From the IMG/VR virus record IMGVR_UViG_3300050821_002180, positions 1 through 57,476 of that record: a stretch of DNA of 57,476 nucleotides; one strand, 5' to 3'. This document shows positions 1 to 11,080 of this stretch, piece by piece. The notes under the pieces are model-generated. The model made no database searches. It was not told the origin of the DNA and saw nothing but the letters and a program-made list of their open reading frames with translations. Within the stretch, counting starts at the first letter, position 1; each line of letters opens with the position of its first letter. Both the position numbers and the translations under genes were made by a program. This DNA is from a virus.

Positions 1-3000
1 ATATCAAATACAAAAATGTCGGCCACGGTGCCAATCGCTCCTGCTGCGCTAGGAGTGAACCCAGTACCGCCAATGTTCGTAGCGGTTGTGGTGGTTAACG
101 TTGGCAGCGTGCCATCAACGCCTGTAACTGCAAGTCCAGTGCTTATTCTGTCCGCGGCATAAATATTCGTGGGTGCTGTAGTTGTTGCTTGAATTCCAAA
201 AAAGTTAGCCGCGGCAGCCGTCGCTTGGGAATAGGAGCCGTGGCAAACGAATGAATAATTGTGATTCGTAGCCGGTAGAGTCCACGTTAATCCAGTGATC
301 GTTACCAGCGATGTGCTGGCTGTCGTGAAGTTGGAAGCTACTTGAACCGTGTTCCCTGTGCGAATGAAAGCTGAACTGTTTCCGGCTGTCCCGTTGCCGA
401 CGTCCACGATGCCTGCGGCATCGCGCGAGAGTCCGGTATCCGCATTCCAGTTGTAAACGGTCCCACTGGGCAATTGCAGAGAATTGGAAATCGTGATCGG
501 ATTTGTGGATGTACCGGCAACCGCTGGAGCCGTGAAGGTAGCAGAGCCGCTCGTCGAGCCGGCGAGCGCCAAAATTCCACTGCTCGTGCCCGCTAAACCA
601 ACAGTGAGTGTGGGTGCTGAAAACTGTAATTGTGTCGTAATGCTTTCCGTCACGACGCCAGAAGAATTTGACCAAATAGGAAAACCCGTAGCCGCCGCAC
701 CCGGCAAAGTCAACGAATAAGCAGTAACCGAAGTCGGAGCTTGCTCGATGATCGTATTGGCTGGAATGTTCGTATTCGCAGTAGTGTTCGTCGAACCTTG
801 CGTGAATCCGACGAAACCGGCCGTCGTCCCCGCAACGGAAACGACTCCCGCAAGGCCCGCGGTTCCGCTACCACCGGTTCCCGCCGCGCCTGGCGTGAGC
901 ACTATGTTCCCGCCGTTAGCATTCGCGCCCGTGCCTGACCCAGCCCCGCCGTTCCCTGCCGTGAGGTTGACCGCACCACCTGCCCCACCGGTCCCCGCCG
1001 TTGCTCCGGATGCCGCGCCGCCCGCTCCAGCGTTAAGTGTCACAATCGAGCCCGCGCCCGCCGTGCCTGTCGCGGTCGTGTTTGCACCGCCAGTTAAGCC
1101 GCTCACAAGGAAAAGAGTCCCCGCTGATGGGCTAGGCGTAGTCGAGGATGAGGCGATAGCCGTGCCTTGGATGACAAATTCCCCAGTAGCACCAGCCGTG
1201 CCAGATCCCCCGATACCGGCTTTGCCAAGAGTTACCGTGAAATTTCCGCCACTCGCGTTCGTTCCGGTACCCGCCGAGGCTCCCCCGTTGCCAGTAATAA
1301 AGGCGAGTGCGCCGCCAGCACCACCCACGGCATTGGTACCCGTGCCCGCTCCGCCGATGCCCCCATTTAGGGATACGCCGGAACCCACACCGGCTGTACC
1401 AGCCGCATTCGACGATGGACCCCCTGCTACCCCAGAAACGTTGAAAATCGTTCCTGCAGCCACGCCAGTCGCATTGGCCGTAGATGCTGGCGCGTTGCCA
1501 GTAATCTGGAACTGACCAACCGTTCCAGCGGTTCCGGTCGCGCTATTCGTCCCAGGTGCGCCCAGCGTTACTATGAAACTGCCGCCACTACCTGCGGTCG
1601 CCGCGCCCGTGCCGCCGTTGCCGCCCGCTCCAGTCGTCCAGGAGACCCCGCCGCCGTTGCCGCCATTGTTTGTAGCGGTTCCTCCCGCGGCGCCGCCCGC
1701 TCCAGTCGTCAAGGTGAAAGCGCCACCCGCTCCTCCAATACCTGTAGTCGCGCCGCCCGCCGAGCCCGCGCCGGTCAAGAGCGTAATGGGAGCGCCGACG
1801 CTGCCCGCATTGCTTGCACCAGACGCGCCTCCCGCTGCTGCCGCCGAGATACTTAGCACAGCCGGTGCGTTTGCGTTTGCTGGTCCTGCCGCGCCCTGCG
1901 TGATTTGCAGAGCAATGGCTGTCGTCGTTGTGAGAGTGGTGATCTGTGTTTCCGCTGCTCCTGCGGTCGTCGCCGCTGTCGTCTCGCCCATCGTCACGCA
2001 AGTTGTGCCGCTCGTGAGCGCGCAGTTGATGGTCAAAGGATTGTTGCCGTCCGCTATCGCCGCAATCGCTCCGGTCGCACTGACCACCTGATTGATCGGG
2101 ATATTCGGCAAATCTCCAGCGACAAGCGCGCATGGCGTAAATGTCGTTGCGGCTCCGCATGTCCCAATAACTTGATGTGAAGTTTGACTAGTAGCAGGTG
2201 TGATCGCCACGACGCCCGCGCTAGAAGTTACCGCCGCCGAAAGCCACGATGGAACTGTTATCGATGTTGCTACCGTCGCAGAACCGGTTGGCAAGGAAAG
2301 CGTAGTGGAACCCAAGGCACCAGTTACGGGTGACAGAGTGATGCTGCCGCTCGTTGCATTCGCAAAGGCTAACGTTCCGACTGTTGACCCTGCTACACCA
2401 AGAGTCGGTGTTGCGGTGAACGCGGGACCCGAGCCAGCAAGAACTTGACCAGCCGCGCCAGTAATCGACACGGCACCTGCAGCGCTTACGGCTATCGGTG
2501 CAGTCCCCGTGATTGCGCCGCCCCCACTCGACGTCACGCAAGTCGTGCAGGTGATGTTGCCAGTCGCTGTCGTAATAGCGAGAGGCGAGGACGCGGTGAC
2601 TGCGGGTGTTCCCGAAGAGGTTCCAGCCGTCCATGTTGGCGTGCCTGCCGCCGCCTGAGTTGTGATGGTCAGAGTTCCGCTAGTTGTCCCAAGGATTAAG
2701 AGGTTGCCCTGCGTACCCACCGCGCCAAGAGAAATCTGTCCAGCCGCTTCGACGACGTTTGCCAAGCAGGATACCGCTGTGCCTGTGGCTGCATAGTAAG
2801 CGACACCACCGTTGGTCGCGCAATTGTTTACGGTGCCACTTCCTCCGCCGCCTGTCGCCAGCACGACCGCAGTATTCATTTGGATCAATGGAAGCGTCGT
2901 ACTAGCCGTGAAGGTTGTCCCATCAGGTAAAGTCCAAGCCCCAGATGTAGCCATCACGATTCCAACTGTCGCACCCTGCGCGTTGGTGCAGCTCGAGGTA

Positions 3001-6000
3001 CCAGCCGAATCCGTGACTTTGCCGGCAGTCGAGCCGGCGCAAACCGTATGTCCAAGCGTTACGGCCGCACTCGCGTTGACGGGGATCTGCGCATCGGTAG
3101 CGACTTGGACGGTATTTGTGTTCACGAGTTCGGCGATGCCAATCCATGACTGTGGTGTAGCTCCGCAATCAGCTACCGTCATCGCCGCGGATTCGCATTG
3201 GAGGTTCCACTGGGTAACGGTCGTACCTTTGACATAGATAGCGAGTTGAACAAAAAGACCTTGCAAGCCTTGAGTTGCACCAGTACTTGCGCCAGGCAAA
3301 AGTTCGATATTCCCACCTGCGCTCGTCGCATTTGTTGCTGCGTTTGTACCACCTTCAAGGAGCACGCCGCCACCAGCCGCGGTTGCGCCGCCTGCGCCGG
3401 TTTCATTTGCGCCACGCAGCGTCAAACTCCCAAGAACGGAATTCGCGCTGGCATCTTGTCCACCGGAGATCGACCAACTTTGTGTCGTAGTCGTATTATT
3501 CAGGAGATTTGAACTGTACTGAATCGTAGTGGTCTGGCTGGCTTGCGAACCCGCGCCAGTCATCAAGGCATTGGAAGTTAAGGAAGCCGCCGAGGTTACA
3601 CAGGTCGCGCAAGCAATCGTGCCCGTGGTCGTAATTGTTCCGCCTGTGATCGGACTCGTTGTGGCGATACTCGTGACGGTTCCAGAGGCATTTCCTGCTT
3701 GGCCTTGCATCTGCCAGTTTGTTCCATCGAATTCAAGCAGGCTGTCTGTTCCCACCAAGAGGTCATTGGCGATCAAGTTGGTCCCACCGGCTTGTTTTTT
3801 GATCGTTGCAGCGGATGTGCTATTCACATTCAGCGTTGCCGAACCTGTGTTTGCGACATCCGCTTGGAAGAGAATTATGTCTCCATCGACAGGAGTGAAG
3901 GATGGAGAAGTAGAGCATGTATAAGCCGTCCCCGAGGCTGAGGCCGCAGCACAAGTCAAAACAGAAGAAACGCCGTGCGCTGTAGCTGCAATGAGTTGTT
4001 TGCTTGCGTTCGTGCCGATGACTCCCGCCGACGTTGGAATTGCCGCACCCTCGATCTGGACAACGGTAGTCGCAAGCGCTCCTGCGGTATTCGTGACATC
4101 ACCCGTGAGAGCCGGGAATCCGCTCGCCTGCAAACGCCCATTCGCATCGGTGGGGAGAATTTCCGCGCTCCACCAGTTTGTGTTATCGCTCCACCAGAAG
4201 GCACATTCTGGATTGCTGCCCGAGACAGCACCCAAGAGTTTCAGTGCGGCGTTGCCGTTCACTGTCGATGTCGTTGGTGTGTCCGTGGCCACAACGGTTC
4301 CGGTATTGCAATGCACGAATGCATAGTTACTGGCAAAACCGCTTGAACCGGCCTGTGCAACCGTGACAGCCGTGGAGGTAGTATTATTTGTCGTCAACAA
4401 AAGCGTGACGCGATCCGTTGCGGGTGTCGTCGAGCCGGTCGATTGCCCAACGATAGAATAGGTAGCGCCAGCCTGTGAATCGGTTGGGACTCCGGGGAGG
4501 TTACAGGTCGGCGCCACCGCAGCGCTGGCAGTCACGACAAATCCGCAGTTGTACGAACTGTTTGTCGTCGGCGAGTTCAGTCCGGTCAGCAAACCACCGC
4601 TGCCAGCATAGACCAACGCATCTTGCGTGAGCGCCGAATCGGTCACATTTGTTCCGGTGATTCCGCCTGCCGAAGTTACCGTTGCGCTCGTCGAGCCGAG
4701 ATTGAGCGTACCCAGCGTTGCGGTCACCGAAAGTACAGCACTACCGCTAGTGGCGCCGTTGAGCGTCAAACTTCCAGGCAGGACCATGGCGCCGCCCGCG
4801 CTCAAGGTTGCTGTTGCTGAAGGCGTCTGCGATCCTTGGCTTCCTGCGCCGGTCATAATTGCCGTGCTGGTCAAGGATGCAGCACTAGTCACGCACGTCG
4901 CGCAAGCAATGGTTCCCGTTCCCGTGATCGTGCCGCCCGTGATCGGTCCGGTCGTCGCAATGCTTGTGACCGTGCCAACAGTAGCTTCATCGATCGTTGC
5001 GAAATAATTGGTTCCATCCGAAACAACGTAAGCGCTTGTCGGAGCCGTGGAAGACCCAGCATTTAGCGTAACGTTAGCGGCCACTCCATTGATGTTTTGC
5101 CCGTTGCGTCCGATTGTAACCACGCCGCTGCCATAGTTCACGACATTTATGCATTGCCCCGAGGCGGGCTGAGATGCAGAAGAAACCAAGGTGATCGTGA
5201 ACGTCCCGGAGGCCGCAGTAATCGTCTTGCATCCAGAAAAATCTGCCGCCGTTGCCGAATAGGTCGTCGTCTGTGGATTCACTACGAATGGTTGATCGGC
5301 GACGAGTTGTTTCGAGCCATTGGTACCAATGAAGAAAGTAGACACGGGAATCGCCGCTCCCTCGATCTGCACGACAGTTGTCGCCATGGATCCGGCCGTG
5401 GTGACATCTCCGGACAGATTTGAGACTTGCGAACCCTGGCCGCCAGCGCCAGCCATGATTTGACCGGAAATCAAAGCCGAGGCTGAAGTCACGCACGTTG
5501 CGCACGCTATTGTGCCGCTCGAAGTGATTGTGCCCCCAGTGATGGGCGAAGTAGTGGCAATACTCGTAACCGTGCCGGACCCGATAGGCGCATTGCCAAT
5601 CGTATAGAACTCCCAATAAGTGCCATCATAGGTCGCGAGCAAATACACGCCAGCTTGCAAATCTCCCGATGCGAGCGTCGAAGTCCCTTGCCATTTACGG
5701 GCATGGACCGCTGAAGAACTGTTTACGTTGATCGTTACGTCGCCAGTATTCGTCGTGGTTGTTTTGTAGATGATCGTATCGCCAGCCGCGGGCGTGAAAC
5801 CCGGTGAAGATGTACAACTTTGCGCAGTTCCCGATCCGGAAGAATCCAAGCAAAGATTGGGAGCCGCGAGGTTGTGAGCCGTATCGGTAATCAGTTGAGC
5901 GCTGCCATTCGAACCCAGAACGCTCGCGCTAGTGGGGATGACCCCATTATTTACTTTTCCTACGGTCGTCGCGAGTGAGCCGGCACTGTTGGTCACGTCC

Positions 6001-7571
6001 CCCGTAAGTGCGGGGAAAGCTGCTGTGGGAAGTGTCGTCGTGGGGACGCAGATTTTGTTGATGCCCGTATAAGCGCAGATTTGATTTGCTACAGCATTCG
6101 AGGTCTGCGTGACGAGATTTGTATAGAGAACTCCGGAATCTAGCAAAATTGTTCCTGTGGTATTCGAGAACGCAGCAACATCGTTCGTCGTCGAGCTTCC
6201 AGGCCCGCTTACATTGCCACCGCCTGTGGGTGTCGCCCATGTCGCATCGCCACGCCAGAAAGTCGTGTTACTTGCTCCGGAACCGCCATTCAGATTGCTG
6301 ACTGGTAGATTTCCGGTGACACCTCCGTTCCCCGAAGTAGCCAAGTTGATTGCGGGGACCTGCGCAGCCACTAATGCACAAAACGTTGGGGCAGCCGTTA
6401 AACTCGTGCAATTTCCGAAAACCGTATTTGCGCCTTGCGTGTTCAGCGCGAAAGACAAGGCTGGCGTCGTCGTTGCCGTGGCCACTGAGGTCGTAAAAAG
6501 TGGGGAGAGAGTTCCGGCCGTAAAAGTCGTCACAGTGCCGTTCGTGCCGTTCGCGGCTGCGGTGATTAAGCCCTTGGCGTTTACTGTAATATTCGCGTTC
6601 GTGAACGAACCCACATTAGAGTTGACCGTTGCGAGAGTCGTCACGCATGATCCCGCAGTGGTTGTGATGTCCCCGGTGAGTGCGGGAAAGAATCCGCAGC
6701 CAAGCGTTGCAGAAAGCGAACCCGCTGAACCCGTAGTGTTCTGGTTGAACGTCGGGAAATTCGTCATGTTAGCCGCGCTGATCGTCGGCGCGGTTTGGTA
6801 GCTCGGGACACCGGCACCGCCCGTGGGTGGACCTGCCAAGACAGAATTCTGGGCTGCGTTAGTCAAAGTAAAACTAAGCGCTGGTGTCGTGGTCGCCGTG
6901 GAAACAAACGTGGTAAAAATTGGGGACAGATTACCCGCGCTAAAAGAAGATACCGTTCCACCGGTTATCAAACAGTTGCCACCAGAACTTGTAAGGCAGG
7001 TCAGTTGACTTGTTCCCGCATTTATATACAGCCGGAAGTTTCCCGCTGCGGGGTTACTTGGTGTCGAGATCCCCGTGATGTCCTGAAAGCTGCTGCCAAT
7101 GCCTCCGGTGAATGCGCTGCCGCCTGTTCCTCCACCGCTGCGCGCGAACTCCGTCCAGACCGTACCGTTTAGTACCAAACTTAGGGAATTCGAAGTAGCG
7201 CATGACCAAGAAGAGTTGACGAGAATTGTTGCGGAGTTTGCGACAGTCGTAAAAGTATCACTGGGTCCGCAGAGCAAACGAAGAGTCTGATGCGGGAAAC
7301 CACCTAGAAAATTGGTAATCGTAGTTGCGCCGGTATTTTGCGTAATCCAGTTTGCTTGCTGCGAGATCGTAGGTGTTGTGCCAGTCGGAAGATTTGCCGC
7401 ACCCCCGAGAATAGAATCGATCAGGCTCAGATCATTGTCGATGGGGACTTGCCAGTTTGTGGACTGGTAGGCAGGAATCACCAATTGAATATTGGGCGTG
7501 ATGGTTTGGCCTTGCCCATAAAGAGTATTCACCACAAGCAAGGTTAAACAGATTAGAGTTGTTTTTTTCAT
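1..7571 (-). CDS. Giant secreted-type tail fibre/adhesin, 3' end cut by window edge
   Basis: The frame starting at ATG 7571 has no stop down to base 3, giving at least 2,523 codons. It opens with a Sec-type signal peptide ([20 protein letters not shown]), then a domain of about 140 residues ([33 protein letters not shown]) shared with the next fibre upstream. The middle has three copies of a module beginning [15 protein letters not shown] and ending [10 protein letters not shown] (about 5582-5437, 4985-4838 and 3688-3537), alternating with [10 protein letters not shown]-type segments near 6680, 6010, 5410 and 4125. From about 2000 to 840 it is extremely Gly/Ala/Thr-rich ([16 protein letters not shown]), suggesting stacked glycine-rich helices. 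The role as receptor-binding fibre is inferred from position after the baseplate and from composition. Long plus-strand frames here are antisense shadows. Confidence 0.88.
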   Translation of the reverse strand, partial: MKKTTLICLTLLVVNTLYGQGQTITPNIQLVIPAYQSTNWQVPIDNDLSLIDSILGGAANLPTGTTPTISQQANWITQNTGATTITNFLGGFPHQTLRLLCGPSDTFTTVANSATILVNSSWSCATSNSLSLVLNGTVWTEFARSGGGTGGSAFTGGIGSSFQDITGISTPSNPAAGNFRLYINAGTSQLTCLTSSGGNCLITGGTVSSFSAGNLSPIFTTFVSTATTTPALSFTLTNAAQNSVLAGPPTGGAGVPSYQTAPTISAANMTNFPTFNQNTTGSAGSLSATLGCGFFPALTGDITTTAGSCVTTLATVNSNVGSFTNANITVNAKGLITAAANGTNGTVTTFTAGTLSPLFTTSVATATTTPALSFALNTQGANTVFGNCTSLTAAPTFCALVAAQVPAINLATSGNGGVTGNLPVSNLNGGSGASNTTFWRGDATWATPTGGGNVSGPGSSTTNDVAAFSNTTGTILLDSGVLYTNLVTQTSNAVANQICAYTGINKICVPTTTLPTAAFPALTGDVTNSAGSLATTVGKVNNGVIPTSASVLGSNGSAQLITDTAHNLAAPNLCLDSSGSGTAQSCTSSPGFTPAAGDTIIYKTTTTNTGDVTINVNSSSAVHARKWQGTSTLASGDLQAGVYLLATYDGTYWEFYTIGNAPIGSGTVTSIATTSPITGGTITSSGTIACATCVTSASALISGQIMAGAGGQGSQVSNLSGDVTTAGSMATTVVQIEGAAIPVSTFFIGTNGSKQLVADQPFVVNPQTTTYSATAADFSGCKTITAASGTFTITLVSSASQPASGQCINVVNYGSGVVTIGRNGQNINGVAANVTLNAGSSTAPTSAYVVSDGTNYFATIDEATVGTVTSIATTGPITGGTITGTGTIACATCVTSAASLTSTAIMTGAGSQGSQTPSATATLSAGGAMVLPGSLTLNGATSGSAVLSVTATLGTLNLGSTSATVTSAGGITGTNVTDSALTQDALVYAGSGGLLTGLNSPTTNSSYNCGFVVTASAAVAPTCNLPGVPTDSQAGATYSIVGQSTGSTTPATDRVTLLLTTNNTTSTAVTVAQAGSSGFASNYAFVHCNTGTVVATDTPTTSTVNGNAALKLLGAVSGSNPECAFWWSDNTNWWSAEILPTDANGRLQASGFPALTGDVTNTAGALATTVVQIEGAAIPTSAGVIGTNASKQLIAATAHGVSSVLTCAAASASGTAYTCSTSPSFTPVDGDIILFQADVANTGSATLNVNSTSAATIKKQAGGTNLIANDLLVGTDSLLEFDGTNWQMQGQAGNASGTVTSIATTSPITGGTITTTGTIACATCVTSAASLTSNALMTGAGSQASQTTTIQYSSNLLNNTTTTQSWSISGGQDASANSVLGSLTLRGANETGAGGATAAGGGVLLEGGTNAATNATSAGGNIELLPGASTGATQGLQGLFVQLAIYVKGTTVTQWNLQCESAAMTVADCGATPQSWIGIAELVNTNTVQVATDAQIPVNASAAVTLGHTVCAGSTAGKVTDSAGTSSCTNAQGATVGIVMATSGAWTLPDGTTFTASTTLPLIQMNTAVVLATGGGGSGTVNNCATNGGVAYYAATGTAVSCLANVVEAAGQISLGAVGTQGNLLILGTTSGTLTITTQAAAGTPTWTAGTSSGTPAVTASSPLAITTATGNITCTTCVTSSGGGAITGTAPIAVSAAGAVSITGAAGQVLAGSGPAFTATPTLGVAGSTVGTLAFANATSGSITLSPVTGALGSTTLSLPTGSATVATSITVPSWLSAAVTSSAGVVAITPATSQTSHQVIGTCGAATTFTPCALVAGDLPNIPINQVVSATGAIAAIADGNNPLTINCALTSGTTCVTMGETTAATTAGAAETQITTLTTTTAIALQITQGAAGPANANAPAVLSISAAAAGGASGASNAGSVGAPITLLTGAGSAGGATTGIGGAGGAFTLTTGAGGAAGGTATNNGGNGGGVSWTTGAGGNGGTGAATAGSGGSFIVTLGAPGTNSATGTAGTVGQFQITGNAPASTANATGVAAGTIFNVSGVAGGPSSNAAGTAGVGSGVSLNGGIGGAGTGTNAVGGAGGALAFITGNGGASAGTGTNASGGNFTVTLGKAGIGGSGTAGATGEFVIQGTAIASSSTTPSPSAGTLFLVSGLTGGANTTATGTAGAGSIVTLNAGAGGAASGATAGTGGAGGAVNLTAGNGGAGSGTGANANGGNIVLTPGAAGTGGSGTAGLAGVVSVAGTTAGFVGFTQGSTNTTANTNIPANTIIEQAPTSVTAYSLTLPGAAATGFPIWSNSSGVVTESITTQLQFSAPTLTVGLAGTSSGILALAGSTSGSATFTAPAVAGTSTNPITISNSLQLPSGTVYNWNADTGLSRDAAGIVDVGNGTAGNSSAFIRTGNTVQVASNFTTASTSLVTITGLTWTLPATNHNYSFVCHGSYSQATAAAANFFGIQATTTAPTNIYAADRISTGLAVTGVDGTLPTLTTTTATNIGGTGFTPSAAGAIGTVADIFVFD
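3537..5582 (-). repeat. Three copies of a [15 protein letters not shown] module inside the giant fibre gene
   Basis: The copies lie at about 5582-5437, 4985-4838 and 3688-3537. Each encodes GTVTSIATT(S/G)PITGGTIT followed by [12 protein letters not shown](A/S)(S/A)L and a GAG(G/S)Q tail. A degenerate fourth remnant ([17 protein letters not shown]) lies near 2600-2510. The copies are similar enough at DNA level to recombine. Confidence 0.8.
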
Positions 7572-7586
7572 CTCAGTTCACTACCT

Positions 7587-9362
7587 CTAAAAACACTTCC
7601 ACGAAACGCCGTTAGAAAATGCAAGCGCTTTGTTGGAAGAACTTCCGACGCAAGTCTGACCTTCTGCCGAAATGGTCGTGGAATCCGTGACATACATCAT
7701 CAAACCGGGATTGGAAGCCGCCGAGGGTAGCGCCGAAACGATCACGCCTCCTGCTCTAACGCCATCATTGAAAGAAGCTACTCCGCTTCCTGTGTCAGCC
7801 TCAATAGAGAACTTTGTGCCACTGCCCGGCGTGGTCTGAGGACGAATTTTTATAGGAGCGTAGTCGGTGGTGGAGAGTCCCAATTGGTCCGCGATGTCTA
7901 TGCCGTATTCATTAGTTACAGTTTCCGATGGATTGCCTCCGCTACTGTTTGTGGGAGAGTAAATCCAAATCGGAGAAATTGTTACCGTATGTCCAGACGC
8001 ACGATTGAGAACAGTCCGCGCCTTGAGACCCGTCAGACGATTTGCAGTCGCCGTGATTGCTTCTTCGTCAGTTCCGAAGACTGACATCCCATAGGCGACA
8101 CCAGTAGTTCCCGCTGTCGGGTCAACCGCACCAACAAATTGAGCGGCATTAGAATCACTGCCGGATATGGACGATTGCGACTCCACAAATAAAATCGTTC
8201 CACCATTCACAGGAGGACCGTAGACAAATTCAAACAGGTTATCCCCTGTCCCCGTAGAAAACATTAAAAAGTCTAATTCGTTGGTGTCAGTGATTTGGTC
8301 GCAAGGAACCGGAGAATTGCAAAGAGCCGTCAGGGGAGCATATTTTAGATTCGTCCCGCCGAACGCTCCAGCATTGTTGTACTGAAGCGAACTGAGAGGA
8401 GTTCCGGCAGTTCCCGACAGACAATTGGTTCCAGAACTCGTGAGACAGGTTAGAAGTCCTGAAGTGGAATCCATGTACAAGCGGTTGTAGCCTGAAGCCG
8501 GATTTCCAGGATTCGATTGAAGCACATTGTCTTCAAAGCCGATTTTGCTCCAGCGGAATTTCCCATTATTCCAATTCAGGTTGTTTGCGGTATCTACTCC
8601 AAGAATGTCGTATCCGGATGAACTGTCTACCCAGTTCAATTGTCCATTGAGAATGCCCTCTTGCAACACAATCCCCAGCGGAGCGCCAGCTATGGCAGGA
8701 CAAGATGTGGTCGTGTAGCACACTTCGACAACTCCGCCACCTCCTCCTACTCCCGTGCCGACTTGAAGTTGCGCTCCTCCAGTCGCACTGTTGTTTATTA
8801 TCAATTTATCAAGAGACCCATCCGGACCAATCGCGGAACCCGCGACACAGCCTAATGTTCCAGAATTGTTGTACTGGAGTGACAAGGGAATAAAAATACA
8901 GGGAGTGCTTCCTCCACCACCCGCACCACCGCTGCGAGCTACTTCGATCCACTTGCTGTTCAGCAAAACCAAGGTGATCGAGAGAGAAGAAGAACAGGAC
9001 CATGGCGAAGAACCCACGGAGATATTCGCTGAACCAGTGATGAGCGTAAGGCCATCTCCGCAGAAAATTCTCACAGTTTGACCTGGAAGGCCACCGACTA
9101 GATTGGTGATCGTCGTAGAAACCGTGTTCTGTGTAATCCAGTTTGCTTGTTGTGAGATCAGCGGCGTCGCGCCAACGGGAAGAGTTTGCGTACCTGCGAT
9201 AATCCCATCGAGCGCATTCATGTCGTAGTTGATAGGGACCTGCCAGTTCGTTTGGTTGAACGCAGGAATCTGGAGTTGCAAGTTTGGAGTGTTCGTAGCT
9301 TGGGAAGACGCGCGAACCGCAAAAAGACAAAACAATGGAAGTGCGGCCAAGACTCGTAACAT
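7587..9362 (-). CDS. Second secreted-type tail fibre
   Basis: 591 residues from ATG 9362: signal peptide MLRVLAALPLFCLFAVRASS, then a domain ([44 protein letters not shown]) closely matching the N-terminus of the giant fibre. SLQYNN motifs (LSLQYNNSGTLG, LSSLQYNNAGAFG) mark repeated shaft units, and the C-terminal half is a Gly/Ser/Thr-rich fibre domain ending SFNDGVRAGG...GVSWKCF. The open frame continues upstream to 10022 through the antisense of an HNH gene. I reject that longer form because the region upstream of 9362 is the endonuclease gene and a new signal peptide begins here. No strong Shine-Dalgarno is seen at 9362, so expression may depend on upstream translation. Receptor binding is inferred. 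Confidence 0.82.
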   Translation of the reverse strand: MLRVLAALPLFCLFAVRASSQATNTPNLQLQIPAFNQTNWQVPINYDMNALDGIIAGTQTLPVGATPLISQQANWITQNTVSTTITNLVGGLPGQTVRIFCGDGLTLITGSANISVGSSPWSCSSSLSITLVLLNSKWIEVARSGGAGGGGSTPCIFIPLSLQYNNSGTLGCVAGSAIGPDGSLDKLIINNSATGGAQLQVGTGVGGGGGVVEVCYTTTSCPAIAGAPLGIVLQEGILNGQLNWVDSSSGYDILGVDTANNLNWNNGKFRWSKIGFEDNVLQSNPGNPASGYNRLYMDSTSGLLTCLTSSGTNCLSGTAGTPLSSLQYNNAGAFGGTNLKYAPLTALCNSPVPCDQITDTNELDFLMFSTGTGDNLFEFVYGPPVNGGTILFVESQSSISGSDSNAAQFVGAVDPTAGTTGVAYGMSVFGTDEEAITATANRLTGLKARTVLNRASGHTVTISPIWIYSPTNSSGGNPSETVTNEYGIDIADQLGLSTTDYAPIKIRPQTTPGSGTKFSIEADTGSGVASFNDGVRAGGVIVSALPSAASNPGLMMYVTDSTTISAEGQTCVGSSSNKALAFSNGVSWKCF

Positions 9363-9404
9363 GCTAAAATGGCTGGGTCGCACAAATCCTTTCGTGGAGG
9401 ATTC

Positions 9405-9920
9405 ATGCCGAAAAGCCGAGTTAAGCGGCATTCCGTTACCCAGCCATCTGACCAATCTTATCGTCTGATTCCACTTACACAAGGGCAAAATACTCTTGTC
9501 GATGCTTCCGATTATGACTGGTTGATGCAATGGAACTGGTGCATCTACAAAACAAGAAGAGGAAAATTGTATGCCAATCGGTGGAAGGGTACAACACGCA
9601 TTTGGATGCACAGAGAAATTCTTGGTTGCTCTATAGACAAAGAGACCGACCATCAAAACGGAAATAGTTTGGACAACCGCAGATTCAATTTGAGAGAAGC
9701 ATCGCGACCACAGAATGCAAAGAATCGAAAACCAAATAAAGGCCATAAACTCAAGGGGGTTCGTTGGCATGAAGAGGGTAATGGATGGCAGGCGAGAATT
9801 CATTGTAACGGAAAATCTAAACATCTTGGACTTTTCAAAACAGAAAAAGAAGCAGCCGAGGCTTATGATGAAGCCGCAAAAAGATTGCATGGAGAATTCG
9901 CTCGTCTCAATTTTCAATAG
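9405..9920 (+). CDS. HNH homing endonuclease with AP2 DNA-binding domain
   Basis: 171 residues, opposite in strand to its neighbours. ATG 9405 has a GGAGG five bases upstream, preferred over the earlier in-frame start at 9369. An HNH core lies at about residues 69-107 (HREILG, DHQNGNSLDNRRFNLR, N104). A C-terminal AP2/ERF-like domain runs from about 114 to 171 (KGVRWHEEGNGWQARI, HLGLFKTEKEAAEAYDEAA, LNF). HNH-AP2 proteins are well-known phage homing endonucleases. It sits between a truncated fibre N-terminus (9921-10004) and a complete fibre gene. Its codon register is aligned antisense to the fibre frame and contains no TTA, CTA or TCA codon, so the fibre-strand frame stays open through it. 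Confidence 0.9.
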   Translation: MPKSRVKRHSVTQPSDQSYRLIPLTQGQNTLVDASDYDWLMQWNWCIYKTRRGKLYANRWKGTTRIWMHREILGCSIDKETDHQNGNSLDNRRFNLREASRPQNAKNRKPNKGHKLKGVRWHEEGNGWQARIHCNGKSKHLGLFKTEKEAAEAYDEAAKRLHGEFARLNFQ

Positions 9921-10004
9921 ATTCGGCGTGACCGTAGACTGCGCAAAAACCATAACTGCACTCATGGCCGCGAGGATCAACAACAAGAGATGGCGTTTAT
10001 TCAT
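9921..10004 (-). pseudogene. Remnant 5' end of a fibre gene cut by the HNH insertion
   Basis: ATG 10004 overlaps the stop of the upstream gene (ATGA) and encodes a signal peptide MNKRHLLLLILAAMSAVMVFAQ followed by STVTPNL, the same entry as the two downstream fibres ([24 protein letters not shown]). Homology to fibres ends exactly where the stop codon of the antisense HNH gene lies. Either the endonuclease interrupted this gene and the downstream part acquired its own signal peptide, or a third fibre paralogue was mostly deleted. The frame remains open to 7587, so a fusion including antisense endonuclease sequence is possible but unlikely. Confidence 0.6.
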
Positions 10005-10504
10005 GGATGAATCCCAATGCAATCCACTTCCGCATAAGTTGAGGCCATAGAACCATTAGAGGTTCCGTTATAGATGGTAACCGTTACGTTACTCGAACTT
10101 TTGCTCACCGCTCCAATATAAGGAAAGTTTGTAGCCGTGATCCCTGAACATGAGACGCCATATCCGGAATCCACGAATCCAGTCCCAGGCCAATTCAAAG
10201 TAGTTGTGCAACTCGCATAGGATGCTCCTGATGTCGTACATACTGAGGTTGTAATCGCTGTTAGGACTTGAGAATATCCGCATCCGCTCGTCGTTGTATT
10301 CTTGTTCGCGTCCGTACAAAAGGGGATGCCAGGCGAACTTGAAGTCGTTCCAGCCTGCTGCACAATGCCACTGTTACCCTGCGTGCCCGTGAGTACAGTT
10401 CCACCTCCGATCTGAAGCGAAGGAACGCGGGTCTTGGAAGCAGCCCAAGCACTCGCACAAATCAGAAGCAGTCCAATGAATGCGCTAACAATTCCTTTTC
10501 TCAT
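10001..10504 (-). CDS. Small secreted fibre-associated protein
   Basis: 167 residues from ATG 10504, with AGGAG six bases upstream; a GTG one codon earlier is possible but too close to the Shine-Dalgarno. A clear signal peptide (MRKGIVSAFIGLLLICASAWA) precedes a Ser/Thr/Gly-rich body with about eight cysteines (FCTDANKN, SGCGYSQ, SVCTT, VSCSG, VDCIG) that could form disulfides after export. It resembles the tips of Acidobacteria-type metagenomic fibres in composition, but I recognise no named family. Its stop overlaps the start of the fibre remnant downstream. Confidence 0.72.
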   Translation of the reverse strand: MRKGIVSAFIGLLLICASAWAASKTRVPSLQIGGGTVLTGTQGNSGIVQQAGTTSSSPGIPFCTDANKNTTTSGCGYSQVLTAITTSVCTTSGASYASCTTTLNWPGTGFVDSGYGVSCSGITATNFPYIGAVSKSSSNVTVTIYNGTSNGSMASTYAEVDCIGIHP

Positions 10505-10513
10505 CACGTTCTC

Positions 10514-11071
10514 CTAACTCACAACCATTGCAGAACAAGGTCTGATAATTCCAGCCTCGTCTCTGATGAACGACTGAATGCTTGTCGCGTTCGGCGCCGG
10601 ATCAATAGGATCGCCAATCCACGCCATTGTCCGTCCACCGGTCGCGTCCTGGTGGATGATGAAATTCACGATCTGTCCGTTGGACATATTCACCAAACTA
10701 GAACTCGTCACGTTCCCTGTAAGAGTAATCGCAAAAGTGTTTCCCTGACTGGCGTCAAAGACCGGCGTTGCGCTGAAAGGCACGGCAATAAGGGAAAAAA
10801 CCGCTTTGCGGGCTATGGCGATAAGCGCATTCGTGAGATTTGCTAACAAGGTCGCAAGGACTGCATCATTCGCGTTGAAACCTTGAGCAACGATAAATTC
10901 AGCCAGCGCCACAACCATTGTAGTCGCCTGATAAAAGAGTTTGTTCGCCGTCGCGCTCGGGAAGATTCCATCAAGGGGTGCTCCGCCTACTCGCAGCGCA
11001 TCGCCTGCGTAGGCGGCATCAGTTTCCTGGTTTGCGAGTGTCGAGTTCCACTGGAGAAAATTTGTGCTCAA
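10514..11071 (-). CDS. Tail fibre/receptor-binding-type protein
   Basis: 185 residues beginning at a TTG (11071) four to five bases after AGGAGAG; no better start is available. The N-terminal helical part (FYQATTMVVALAEFIVAQGF) precedes a beta-rich C-terminal domain (GNTFAITLTGNVTSSSLVN, GQIVNFIIHQDATGGRTMAW) of a type widespread at the ends of phage fibre proteins. It has no signal peptide, unlike the three genes after it, so it could be the structural connector between baseplate and fibres. Function inferred from sequence type and position. Confidence 0.68.
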   Translation of the reverse strand: MSTNFLQWNSTLANQETDAAYAGDALRVGGAPLDGIFPSATANKLFYQATTMVVALAEFIVAQGFNANDAVLATLLANLTNALIAIARKAVFSLIAVPFSATPVFDASQGNTFAITLTGNVTSSSLVNMSNGQIVNFIIHQDATGGRTMAWIGDPIDPAPNATSIQSFIRDEAGIIRPCSAMVVS

Positions 11072-11080
11072 TGTGCTCTC

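Noticed and set aside
748-2091. Long plus-strand frames rich in Pro, Ala and Val
   Set aside because: They are antisense to the Gly/Ala/Thr-rich part of the giant fibre. Their composition is what the complement of GGN/GCN/ACN codons gives, and no ribosome site is present.
7587-10022. A single 811-codon fibre frame
   Set aside because: It crosses the antisense of a clear HNH-AP2 gene, and the fibre proper has its own signal peptide at 9362. I split it into a fibre gene and an upstream remnant.
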